Source: Acidobacteria bacterium UBA2994
GTDB taxonomy: Bacteria > Acidobacteriota > Vicinamibacteria > Vicinamibacterales > UBA8438
Length of the DNA: 64,000 bases
Direction of reading: 5' to 3'
Assembly: GCA_002346545.1 (NCBI GenBank)
Contig: DEAA01000077.1
Location: 3,416-67,415, forward strand
Shown: positions 25,846 through 33,734 of the stretch, piece by piece
How the letters are laid out: each line of letters begins with the position of its first letter
Numbering within the stretch: position 1 is the first letter of the stretch
Notes under the pieces: model-generated
The model's database searches: none
Seen by the model: the letters and a program-made list of their open reading frames with translations, nothing else
What the model was told of the DNA's origin: nothing
Translations under genes and position numbers: made by a program

Positions 25846-27086
25846 AGATGACGATTGAGACCCCGCCCGCCGGCCGGCGCGACCCAGACGAGCGAGGCTA
25901 CTTTGGCGCCTACGGTGGTGGCTTCGTACCCGAAACCTTGGTCGCTCCGGTTGAGGAGCTCAAAGAGGCGTATTTGGAAGCCAGAATGGATCCCGGCTTC
26001 CGGGAAGGCTTCGAGCGGCTGCTGCAGCACTATGTTGGGCGGCCCACGCCGCTCTATGAGGCGCAGCGCTGGTCGCGGGCGCTCGGCGGGGCACGGATTT
26101 TTCTGAAAAGGGAAGATCTCGCCCACACAGGCGCTCACAAGATCAACAACGCCCTCGGCCAGGCGCTCCTCGCCGTTCGGATGGGCAAGCAACGCGTCGT
26201 GGCCGAGACAGGGGCCGGACAGCACGGCGTCGCGACGGCCACGGCGTGCGCGTTGCTCGGACTGACGTGCGAGGTCTACATGGGCGCCGACGACGTTGCC
26301 CGTCAGGCGCCCAACGTCGTCCGAATGCGCCTCCTCGGCGCGAAGGTAACGCCGGTCGACTCGGGCAGTAGAACCCTCAAGGACGCCATCAACGAAGCGA
26401 TGCGCGACTGGGTGACCAATATCGAGGACACCTACTACCTGCTTGGATCGGTCCTGGGTCCGCACCCGTACCCCCTCATGGTGCGCGAGTTTCAGTCCGT
26501 CATCGGAGCTGAGGCCAGAATTCAGATTCAGGCCCAAGCTGACGGCCCACCCAACGTGGTGGTGGCGTGCGTGGGTGGCGGCAGCAACGCCCTCGGCATC
26601 TTCGACGGCTTCGTGGACCAGGGCGATGTGAAGCTCGTCGGCGTCGAAGCGGGAGGGGACGGCATGGTGGCCGGACGCCATGCCGCGAGGTTCGTGACGG
26701 GCACCGTGGGTGTGCTTCAGGGGACTCGGAGTGTGATCCTGCAGGATCAGAACGGCAACATTGAACCGACGCACTCAGTCTCGGCGGGACTCGACTACGC
26801 GGCAGTGGGTCCCGAGCATGCGTGGCTGCGGGATCTCGGCCGTGCTGAATACGCCTGGGTCAGCGATGAGGAAGCCCTTGCCGGCTTTCAACAACTCGCG
26901 AGGCTGGAGGGAATCCTTCCCGCGCTGGAGTCGTCGCACGCTCTGGCGTATGTCGCTCGAATAGCGCCCAGCCTGCCAGCCCAGTCGGTCGTGCTTGCAA
27001 ACCTGTCAGGGCGCGGCGACAAGGATGTCGAGATCATCGAAGCACAGGGCCTTGGCGGTGCCCCGGCAGGGGAGACGGCCTCGTGA
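25842..27086 (+). CDS. trpB: Tryptophan synthase beta chain
   Basis: 414 residues, TrpB1 type. It condenses indole with serine using PLP. The N-terminus has [15 protein letters not shown], the PLP Lys100 is in [13 protein letters not shown], the substrate loop is [12 protein letters not shown], and the PLP phosphate loop [11 protein letters not shown] follows near residue 246. The start overlaps the trpF stop by 4 nt; an ATG two codons on is also possible. It overlaps trpA as GTGA. Confidence 0.97.
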   Translation: MKMTIETPPAGRRDPDERGYFGAYGGGFVPETLVAPVEELKEAYLEARMDPGFREGFERLLQHYVGRPTPLYEAQRWSRALGGARIFLKREDLAHTGAHKINNALGQALLAVRMGKQRVVAETGAGQHGVATATACALLGLTCEVYMGADDVARQAPNVVRMRLLGAKVTPVDSGSRTLKDAINEAMRDWVTNIEDTYYLLGSVLGPHPYPLMVREFQSVIGAEARIQIQAQADGPPNVVVACVGGGSNALGIFDGFVDQGDVKLVGVEAGGDGMVAGRHAARFVTGTVGVLQGTRSVILQDQNGNIEPTHSVSAGLDYAAVGPEHAWLRDLGRAEYAWVSDEEALAGFQQLARLEGILPALESSHALAYVARIAPSLPAQSVVLANLSGRGDKDVEIIEAQGLGGAPAGETAS

Positions 27087-27901
27087 GCTCGCGGCTGGCG
27101 GATATCTTCAGCGGACCGGGCGCCCCGCGGCTCATTACCTACGTCACCGGCGGCGATCCCGACGCGACGCGGTCCGCCGACATCCTCCGCGCGCTCGACC
27201 GGGCGGGCGCGAACATACTCGAAGTGGGCGTCCCATTCTCCGATCCGCTGGCCGATGGACCGGTCATCCAACGGGCGTCCGAGCGCGCGCTGCGTGCAGG
27301 AGCCAGTCTCGGTTCGGTGCTCGATCTGATCGAGCAGGTCCGTTCAGATGTCGACGCAGGCATCGTGGTCTTTACCTACGCGAATCCGATCCTCCGGTTC
27401 GGGGTAGAAGCATTCACCGACCGGGCGGCAGCCATCGGAGTAGACGGAGTACTGGTCCTTGATCTTCCGATAGAAGAGGCAGGTCCCTTCCGCGAGCAGG
27501 TGGTCTCGGCGGGCCTGGACCAAATCTTCCTAGTGAGTCCCACCACGACTGACGAACGCCTCGCGGCCGCGGCGGCGTTGGGACGCGGCTTCCTGTATGG
27601 GATCTCGCGCCTGGGAGTCACAGGGGCGCGCTCGGAAGTCGGAGGAGGAGCCCCTCAGCTCGTCAGCCGGGTCCGTAAAGTCTCATCGCTGCCGATCGCA
27701 GTGGGCTTCGGAGTCTCTCACCCCGACCACGTCAGGCAGATCGGGCAGTGGGCAGACGGCGTGGTTGTCGGGAGTGCACTGGTCGACGTGGTAGCGCGCC
27801 AATCGGAATCAGACCAGCTGGCCCCGGCGGTCGAGGAATACATCAGGTGGCTACGGAGCGGCACTGACGCCGTGGGAGTGTCTTCCGACCATGAAAAATA
27901 A
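27083..27901 (+). CDS. trpA: Tryptophan synthase alpha chain
   Basis: 272 residues from a GTG start. It cleaves indole-glycerol phosphate to indole for TrpB. Catalytic Glu47 is in [11 protein letters not shown] and Asp58 in LADGPVIQ, and the phosphate-binding region follows in GVTGARSE and [11 protein letters not shown]. The last 11 nt overlap the chorismate mutase gene. Confidence 0.96.
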   Translation: MSSRLADIFSGPGAPRLITYVTGGDPDATRSADILRALDRAGANILEVGVPFSDPLADGPVIQRASERALRAGASLGSVLDLIEQVRSDVDAGIVVFTYANPILRFGVEAFTDRAAAIGVDGVLVLDLPIEEAGPFREQVVSAGLDQIFLVSPTTTDERLAAAAALGRGFLYGISRLGVTGARSEVGGGAPQLVSRVRKVSSLPIAVGFGVSHPDHVRQIGQWADGVVVGSALVDVVARQSESDQLAPAVEEYIRWLRSGTDAVGVSSDHEK

Positions 27902-28199
27902 GCAGCCCCCGAGGAAGCTCCTGCCGGAGGTCAACCGTCAGATCGACGTAATTAGGAGGCGGATGGACAAGATCGACGCCCGGCTCGTCGCCTTGTTGAA
28001 TGAGCGTGCGAGGTGCGCCCAGGACATCGGGGAGCTCAAGGACCAGGTGGACATGGAGGTTTACCAACCGAGTCGGGAAATCGAGGTCTTGGCGCACGTG
28101 CGTGACGAGAACCTCGGTCCGCTCAATGGCGACGCGATCACCCGTCTGTTCGAGCGGATCATCGAAGAGGCGCGACGTCTCGAACGCACCCCGAAGTAG
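27891..28199 (+). CDS. aroQ: Chorismate mutase, AroQ type
   Basis: 102 residues, monofunctional. It turns chorismate into prephenate, the branch to Tyr and Phe. The all-helical AroQ pattern is seen: RRRMDKIDARLVALLNERAR with the first Arg and the D-x2-L face, CAQDIGELK with the catalytic Lys, then VYQPSREIEVL and the third helix LFERIIEEARRLE. The start overlaps trpA by 11 nt. It is followed by a strong ribosome binding site and the DAHP synthase remnant. Confidence 0.9.
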   Translation: MKNKQPPRKLLPEVNRQIDVIRRRMDKIDARLVALLNERARCAQDIGELKDQVDMEVYQPSREIEVLAHVRDENLGPLNGDAITRLFERIIEEARRLERTPK

Positions 28200-28237
28200 C
28201 GGACATCAGTAGCGCAGGAGAGAAGGGAAGGCGGACC

Positions 28238-28357
28238 ATGGTGGTCATGATGAAAGAACGGGCGAGCGGGGAGCAGACCCAGCACTTGAACGCTCAGCTG
28301 GTCGATAAGGGGTTCGACATGCATCGTTCTACCGAACAACTAGGGACGGGCGTCTAG
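28238..28357 (+). pseudogene. Truncated DAHP synthase (N-terminal regulatory domain only, 39 codons)
   Basis: The ORF starts MVVMMKERASGEQTQHLNAQ and continues LVDKGFDMHRST, which matches the ferredoxin-like N-terminal domain of AroF/AroG-type DAHP synthases (usual form M-I-V-V-M-K...EQ...GFDVHRST). It ends seven residues later at TAG, so the whole catalytic barrel is missing. A strong ribosome binding site (AGAAGGGAAGG) precedes the ATG, and the stop abuts the tyrA start (TAGATG). Many relatives have a full aroF between chorismate mutase and tyrA. As it stands it can have no synthase activity; a DAHP synthase must be elsewhere. A role as a coupling mini-ORF is possible. Confidence 0.72.
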
Positions 28358-29284
28358 ATGACCGACGACCCCCGTCTCCTACCCGTCATCCAGTCGGAGA
28401 CTGGCTCGAGAGAACCACCTATCTTCGACAAAGTGGCCATTGTCGGTTTGGGGCTGATTGGCGGATCCATCGCACTGGCCGTCCGGCAGCACTGGCCGAC
28501 CAGCCTGGTAATCGCCGTAGACCGAAAGGACGTGCTCGAACACGCAATGGTGAGGCACGCCATCGACGTCGCCGCAGACGACCCGGTCGTCATGGCCGAG
28601 GCGGATCTCGTCATCCTCGCCGCACCGGTCGAGCAGAATATTGAACAGCTGGCGGATCTCGACCGACACGTGACAGCGCCGGCGGTCGTCACGGACGTCG
28701 GTAGCACGAAACGGACAACCGTCGCAGCGGCGCGCCAGCTGCCTTCACGCTTTACCTTCATTGGTGGACATCCACTGGGGGGAGCCCCTCGTGGAGGCCT
28801 GGCCTACGCTCGTGCCGACCTCTTCGTCGACCGGCCCTGGATCTTTACCCCTGACGGCACTCAGCCGGCAGCCGTGCTCGAGAAGCTCAATGCTTTCGTC
28901 AGCACCCTCGGAGCTCGACCACATATCCTGACTCCCGAACAACACGATCGCCTTCTTGCCTTCGTGAGCCACCTCCCCCAGTTGTCGGCCAGCGCCCTAA
29001 TGCACGTTGTGGGAGAGGCGGCTGGCGAAGAGGGTCTTCGGCTGACGGGCCGTGGGCTGTTCGACGCTACCCGGCTGTCGTCGAGTCCACCCGATATCTG
29101 GCGTGACATCTGTCGTTCGAATCGTGACATGGTCGCCGAGGCGCTCGATCTGTTCATCGGTGAGCTCCGGACGCTGCGCGAGAACCTCGCGACGGGGGAG
29201 GAGCTCGACCGGATATTCGCCTCGGCAGGGGAATGGCGCGGGCGGCTGGCCAAGGTGCGGCCAAAGCGCGAAAGACAGCCATGA
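28358..29284 (+). CDS. tyrA: Prephenate dehydrogenase
   Basis: 308 residues. NAD(P)-dependent oxidative decarboxylation of prephenate to hydroxyphenylpyruvate, towards Tyr. The dinucleotide loop is VAIVGLGLIGGSIAL (residues 26-40). Family motifs are VTDVGSTKRTTV, FIGGHPLGGAPRGG with the catalytic His, and FVSHLPQLSASAL. No ACT domain is visible. It is the last gene of the aromatic operon and starts immediately after the stop of the aroF remnant. No intrinsic terminator with a T-run is seen after it. Confidence 0.94.
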   Translation: MTDDPRLLPVIQSETGSREPPIFDKVAIVGLGLIGGSIALAVRQHWPTSLVIAVDRKDVLEHAMVRHAIDVAADDPVVMAEADLVILAAPVEQNIEQLADLDRHVTAPAVVTDVGSTKRTTVAAARQLPSRFTFIGGHPLGGAPRGGLAYARADLFVDRPWIFTPDGTQPAAVLEKLNAFVSTLGARPHILTPEQHDRLLAFVSHLPQLSASALMHVVGEAAGEEGLRLTGRGLFDATRLSSSPPDIWRDICRSNRDMVAEALDLFIGELRTLRENLATGEELDRIFASAGEWRGRLAKVRPKRERQP

Positions 29285-29476
29285 CGAGCTGCCCAGTCAC
29301 CCTATCGCAGCAACCGCCTGATACGGTAAGCCCTGAGGCGTCAAGAGAGGTGTTCTTGCACCTAGTCCTGCAGGCAACGTCCTGTGATTACCGGCTCTAC
29401 CGAGTGGCGTAGGGCTCCCTGTAGTCCGTCCCTGCGTGGTTCAGCACCGAGTTGATATCTGTAGGTGACGGCAAAA

Positions 29477-29902
29477 CTACTCACCTTGTATCTGAACGGC
29501 CGTTCGCGCAGTTTCGACGACCTCGCCTCCGCGCTTAAGGATCAGCCGAACCTCATACCGCCCGCCGTACTCGAACCTGTGCCGACGGGAGAACCGGCGC
29601 CGGATCTCGCTGACGCCAGGCTCATACGGCTCGCAGTCATAGATGCTTTCTGAGCGAGTCTCGTCATCCCAATCCCACTCGGCGCTTACACAGTAAAACT
29701 CTTCATGGTCGTCGGCACCACCACGGAGGCGCCCCGTAAAAACGATATCGGCCGGAGCGAACGCAAGGTTCGGCCGCGCCCGGATCGTCAGGTCGGGGCG
29801 GTCTTCCTGCATCCGGACCTCAACCACCGTCGACGTCAATGAAATGAACCCTCCGGTGAGCACGAGAGCGATCAGAGCGCGAATCGCGCATCGCGAAACC
29901 AT
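29477..29902 (-). CDS. Small secreted protein with PKD-like domain
   Basis: 141 residues. A signal segment (AIRALIALVLTGGFISLTSTVV) is followed by one immunoglobulin-like fold resembling a PKD domain: ADIVFTGRLRGG, EWDWDDETRSES, and the late strand HRFEYGGRYEVRLILK. Two Cys (in FYCVSAEW and IYDCEPY) could form a disulfide. The frame is open upstream, but ATG 29902 has TACAAT ending exactly six bases before it and starts the signal peptide, so a leaderless message is likely. It is divergent from pepA. Function unknown. Confidence 0.75.
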   Translation of the reverse strand: MVSRCAIRALIALVLTGGFISLTSTVVEVRMQEDRPDLTIRARPNLAFAPADIVFTGRLRGGADDHEEFYCVSAEWDWDDETRSESIYDCEPYEPGVSEIRRRFSRRHRFEYGGRYEVRLILKRGGEVVETARTAVQIQGE

Positions 29903-29908
29903 AGCTCG

Positions 29909-29914
29909 ATTGTA
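29909..29914 (-). promoter_or_regulatory. -10 element TACAAT, 6 nt before ATG 29902
   Basis: Predicted leaderless promoter of the PKD-like gene; the A of the start codon would be the first transcribed base. Confidence 0.6.
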
Positions 29915-29955
29915 GCGTGGACTATTGCTCACGACCAGCCGGCCGGCCCTAGCGC

Positions 29956-29961
29956 TATAAT
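29956..29961 (+). promoter_or_regulatory. -10 element TATAAT before pepA
   Basis: Perfect TATAAT with nine bases to ATG 29971, so at most a two- or three-base leader. No -35 hexamer is obvious. Confidence 0.6.
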
Positions 29962-29970
29962 CTTGCCCCC

Positions 29971-31518
29971 ATGACGTCGATACCACACGAACCTGCTGTG
30001 TCCGGGAGCTCTGGATCACTCGCCGATGCCGACGTCGACCTAATCGCCGTCCCACTCTTTCAGGACGAACCGGACTCTAGCGAATCATTGAGGGCACTTG
30101 ACGCCGGGACGGCTGGTGCGCTCACCCGCGCGCGCGCCCGGGGCGAACTGACCGGACGCATCCAGGAACTGTTCTTCACCGATATCTTGACGGAGGGCTG
30201 GAGCCCAGCCCGGCTCCTCTTGATCGGCGCCGGCCCCCTGTCCGGTTTGGACCGTCGACTAGCCGAGATGCTTGGCGGAATCGCGGGGATGGCGAGCCGG
30301 GACCGAGGGTTGGCACGGTTGGGGTTCGTCGCCCGGAACGAGCTCGGCACCACGACTCTAGTGCAGGCGTCTCTCGAGGGTGCTCTGCTGGGCGCATTTC
30401 GGGATTTCCGTTTTAAGACCGCGCCCGCTCCGTCGTCGCCTCTTTTACACGTCCAGCTACTGCTAGACGACCGGCCTTGGTCGGCAGAACACGATGCGGC
30501 CGTGGCGCGCGCCGAGGCCCTTGCCGCCGGCGCGAATCTTGCGCGTGAACTCTCGAACGAACCGGCCAACCTACTCACACCGCAAGCCTTCGGTGAGCGC
30601 GCCGCAACATTGGTTACGTCTTCCCGAACCTCGGTCGAGATTCTCGACGAGGAGGCAATCGCCCGGGAGAAGATGGGACTCCTGCTCGGCGTTAGCCAGG
30701 GCAGCGTCGAACCTGCCAGGGTCATTGTGATGCGCTACACACCTCCAGGCAAGGTTCAGGGCCCGACGCTTGCCTTGATCGGCAAGGGCGTCACGTTCGA
30801 CACAGGTGGTATTTCGATCAAGCCAGCTGACAGCATGGACCGGATGAAGCGGGATATGGCAGGCGGCGCCGCGGTCATCGGCGCGATGGCAGCCCTGGAT
30901 CGCCTACAGCCATCGAGCGCAGTTCTTGGGATAGTACCGGCCGCAGAGAACATGCCTGGTGGTCGGGCGATACGGCCCGGGGACGTACTTACTGCGGCCA
31001 ATGGCACAAGCGTCGAGGTCCTCAACACGGACGCTGAGGGACGACTCATCCTGGCCGATGCACTTACGCTCGCCCAGCGGCTTGGAGCAACCCATCTCAT
31101 CGATATCGCGACCCTGACGGGGGCCTGTGTTATCGCGCTCGGGCACCACGCGTCTGCATTGGTCGGTCATCCGGAAACCTGGGTTGAGCAGGTCTTGCAC
31201 GCGGCCGCGGCCGCAGGCGAGCGCGTCTGGCCCCTTCCCGGCGATGACTCCTATAACCGCCAGCTCGACAGTGAAACGGCCGACGTCGCCAATATTGGGG
31301 GGCGGCCAGCTGGGGCGATCACGGCCGGACTATTCCTCAAGCGCTTCAGCGGCGAACTACCCTGGGCGCATCTGGACATCGCGGGCACCGCCTGGTGGGA
31401 AGAAGCGGAGGCCTGGCATCCAAAGGGCGCCACCGGGATAGGGGTTCGAACTTTGGCGACGCTCGCTCTTTCGGTCGGCGGGGATCCCACGGGGCCTACT
31501 ACGGCGGAGGCCCTGTAG
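29971..31518 (+). CDS. pepA: Leucyl aminopeptidase, M17 family
   Basis: 515 residues, cytosolic two-metal aminopeptidase. The N-terminal macro-like domain spans residues 1-180. The catalytic domain has the metal/active-site stretches GKGVTFDTGGISIKPADSM (Lys and Asp ligands), MKRDMAGGAAV, and NTDAEGRLILADAL at residues 352-365 with Asp, Glu and the catalytic Arg. The C-terminus has GPxTAEAL-like GPTTAEAL. It has its own near-leaderless promoter and is followed after 12 nt by a small membrane protein. Confidence 0.95.
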   Translation: MTSIPHEPAVSGSSGSLADADVDLIAVPLFQDEPDSSESLRALDAGTAGALTRARARGELTGRIQELFFTDILTEGWSPARLLLIGAGPLSGLDRRLAEMLGGIAGMASRDRGLARLGFVARNELGTTTLVQASLEGALLGAFRDFRFKTAPAPSSPLLHVQLLLDDRPWSAEHDAAVARAEALAAGANLARELSNEPANLLTPQAFGERAATLVTSSRTSVEILDEEAIAREKMGLLLGVSQGSVEPARVIVMRYTPPGKVQGPTLALIGKGVTFDTGGISIKPADSMDRMKRDMAGGAAVIGAMAALDRLQPSSAVLGIVPAAENMPGGRAIRPGDVLTAANGTSVEVLNTDAEGRLILADALTLAQRLGATHLIDIATLTGACVIALGHHASALVGHPETWVEQVLHAAAAAGERVWPLPGDDSYNRQLDSETADVANIGGRPAGAITAGLFLKRFSGELPWAHLDIAGTAWWEEAEAWHPKGATGIGVRTLATLALSVGGDPTGPTTAEAL

Positions 31519-31524
31519 TAGCAT
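31519..31524 (+). promoter_or_regulatory. -10 element TAGCAT, 6 nt before ATG 31531
   Basis: It overlaps the very end of pepA (the pepA stop codon TAG is at 31516-31518). The spacing fits a leaderless message for the small membrane protein. Confidence 0.45.
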
Positions 31525-31530
31525 CTCGAC

Positions 31531-31797
31531 ATGCAGCAAGAATCGGCCACGCCGCTCATTATCGACCTCGGTGAAGCCGCCGCAGCCGCCACCGAGGAGA
31601 TTTCAGTCGCCGACGTGCTCGTGGGCGCGTTCAGCTTTACGGGCGTGATCATCGTGGTAGCGGTGACGCTTGCCTTCGCCTTCGCCGGGGGACTGATCTG
31701 GCTCCGCAAACTCAATCCAACCAACTCGCTCAACGGCGAAGAAACCGCGCGCACGCGCCTCGCTCTTAACCAGCCGTCGACGGACCAGTCCGGCTAG
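31531..31797 (+). CDS. Small single-pass membrane protein
   Basis: 88 residues. An acidic Ala-rich N-terminus (LGEAAAAATEEISVAD) is followed by one transmembrane helix (FTGVIIVVAVTLAFAFAGGLIWL, about residues 36-58) and a polar tail (KLNPTNSLNGEE). No family was recognised. It starts 12 nt after pepA, with a TAGCAT element at leaderless distance. Its last 32 nt overlap the end of the convergent amidase gene. Confidence 0.6.
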   Translation: MQQESATPLIIDLGEAAAAATEEISVADVLVGAFSFTGVIIVVAVTLAFAFAGGLIWLRKLNPTNSLNGEETARTRLALNQPSTDQSG

Positions 31798-33631
31798 GCT
31801 CGGAGTTTTCATCGTCAGCCGAAATCGCGAATGGTTTAAGCGTGGACTGATAGTCGATCACCGCATGAAAGAGCGCCTCCGCAATCCGATCTCGATAGGC
31901 GTCGGTGGCCAGGAAAGCAGCCTCCTGTGCGTTCGTGAGAAAGGAGATCTCGGCGAGCACGCTGGGCATGGTGGCGCCTATCAGGACCACGAACGGGGCA
32001 CGCTTGACTCCTAGGTCCTGTGCATCCGGGTGCAGTTCGCGGATCCCGTCGACGAGATGTCGCTGGACGAGCTCCGCAAGGGCTTGGGATTCGTCAAGCT
32101 TGTTGTTCGTCGCAATCGAGCCAAGCAGGGCTGGCAGGTGACGCATGCCGTCGGTGGCCAGCGCGTTCTCACGCGCGGCTACCATCTGGGCCATCGGGTC
32201 GTGGGTGAGGTCTAGATAGTAGGTCTCGATTCCCCGAGCCCGTGTATCGCCGGCGGCATTGGCATGGATAGACAGGAAGAGATCTCCTCCGACACGATTG
32301 GCGAGTTCGGTGCGCGTGCGCAGCGGGACAAAAAGGTCGTCCCGCCGGGTTTGCACCACCTCGATGCCGGCGCCGGCCAGGCGCTGTTCTAGCCTCAAGG
32401 CCACGTCAAGAACGAGCGCCGACTCGGTCAGATCTGCGGCGCGCGCTCCGGAGTCATATCCGCCGTGACCGGCGTCGATGACCACACGGGACACCCCCAA
32501 CCCCAGTTGGCGCCCAAGCGACAGTGCGCCAGCAGCGTTGCGAGCGGGAGCGACCGGCTCTATTGACCCTGGCAACTCGGAGCCGTAGACGACGCTGGCG
32601 ACCCTCTCAGCACTATCTCCCAGTGCAGGGTAGAGAATGTCGTGCATTGCCGGGGCAGCACTGAGATCTGCCTGAGCGGCAAGTCCACCGACTTCGCGCC
32701 TCGGCGCGCCAGGCAAAGGCGCCAGTCGCCGAGCAGTCAAAGTTTCGGGAACCGGGAGCAGCTCTAGACGGTGCAGCTCGTCGGCCTGGGTGTCAGCGAA
32801 AACCTCGAGCGACGCAGGGGAGAATGCCGGCTCCACCGAGACCGGTGGCACGCTAGCGTTGTTCTCTGTAGGGACCAATAACCGCGGTTGGGCCACCGCC
32901 TCGACAACCAGCTGATACGGATCATCGAGCGTATAGAAGCGGTAGCTCTCGACGTTAGCGAGGTCGAGCACGACCCGTGTGACCTGGCCCGCATGTCGGC
33001 CCAGTCTGATCTGTCGCACTAGGCCCCCGTCCGGATAGTCGAGAGTGGCGTTTCGCAGGGGCGGAACAGTAAACGTGTCGTTGAAGTCAAAGTAGAGACG
33101 AGGAGGCTCGTCCAAGCGCTCCGCCAGGTAATCGACCTCGGCATCGAGCTCGATGGTGACGGTCACCATGTCCTCTCCGCTCGCCCTCGTTATCCGGCGA
33201 AGCTCGACCGGATCGAGTAGCCTCGCAAACTCCTGCAGGCGCGCTGGAATGCGGGCGACGAGAGAGCTTGCCGGGTGCTTCCGCCCGAGCAGTTCGAGTA
33301 AATCGCGCCCCAATTCGAGGTCGCGGTCATCGCGGTGTCGCTCGAACGCCAACAGCGCCAGTCCCGCTGCCTGCCACAGGGCATTGTCACTATAGCCGCT
33401 CTGCGGGTGAACCCGGGCTAGCTCCTCGTAGGCCGCCATTAAGGCGCGCAGTTCTGAGGTGCCGCCTGATTCAATGGAGGCGCGCAGCGCTCGTTCGCGG
33501 GCCAGCGCGGTTGTGTACTGCTCTGCGGCGGTCGCCGCGGCGAGCGGCGTCGCAATTAGCCCAAGCAGGACAGCTGCGGCCAGTGGACGCCACAAGCTAC
33601 GCCGAACGAATGCGTATCGATATAGAGTCAT
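31766..33631 (-). CDS. N-acetylmuramoyl-L-alanine amidase with AMIN domain
   Basis: 621 residues, periplasmic peptidoglycan hydrolase of the AmiC type. A signal peptide spans about residues 10-35. A helical TPR-like stretch (about 40-130) is followed by an AMIN domain at about 140-250 (LYFDFNDTFTVPP, QIRLGRHAGQVTRVVLDL). The Amidase_3 domain covers about 385-610: zinc ligands in VVIDAGHGGYDSGA and LFLSIHANA, and the catalytic Glu in PSVLAEISFLTN. Such enzymes split daughter-cell walls. It lies upstream of nothing co-directional nearby; ftsK is 100 nt away and ends before it starts. Confidence 0.93.
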   Translation of the reverse strand: MTLYRYAFVRRSLWRPLAAAVLLGLIATPLAAATAAEQYTTALARERALRASIESGGTSELRALMAAYEELARVHPQSGYSDNALWQAAGLALLAFERHRDDRDLELGRDLLELLGRKHPASSLVARIPARLQEFARLLDPVELRRITRASGEDMVTVTIELDAEVDYLAERLDEPPRLYFDFNDTFTVPPLRNATLDYPDGGLVRQIRLGRHAGQVTRVVLDLANVESYRFYTLDDPYQLVVEAVAQPRLLVPTENNASVPPVSVEPAFSPASLEVFADTQADELHRLELLPVPETLTARRLAPLPGAPRREVGGLAAQADLSAAPAMHDILYPALGDSAERVASVVYGSELPGSIEPVAPARNAAGALSLGRQLGLGVSRVVIDAGHGGYDSGARAADLTESALVLDVALRLEQRLAGAGIEVVQTRRDDLFVPLRTRTELANRVGGDLFLSIHANAAGDTRARGIETYYLDLTHDPMAQMVAARENALATDGMRHLPALLGSIATNNKLDESQALAELVQRHLVDGIRELHPDAQDLGVKRAPFVVLIGATMPSVLAEISFLTNAQEAAFLATDAYRDRIAEALFHAVIDYQSTLKPFAISADDENSEPSRTGPSTAG

Positions 33632-33734
33632 CGGCGGGCATCCCGGCGAGGGAACCTGTCAGTCGCTCTTATCGACCGAAGCGAGATAAAGGTGTAGAGG
33701 GTTCCTGAAAGGGATGCGCAGGGACATGCACTGC

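Noticed and set aside
29285..29476. Possible terminator after tyrA (CGCCT ... AGGCG at about 29311-29340)
   Set aside because: The arms are only five bases with a 16-base loop and no T-run follows.
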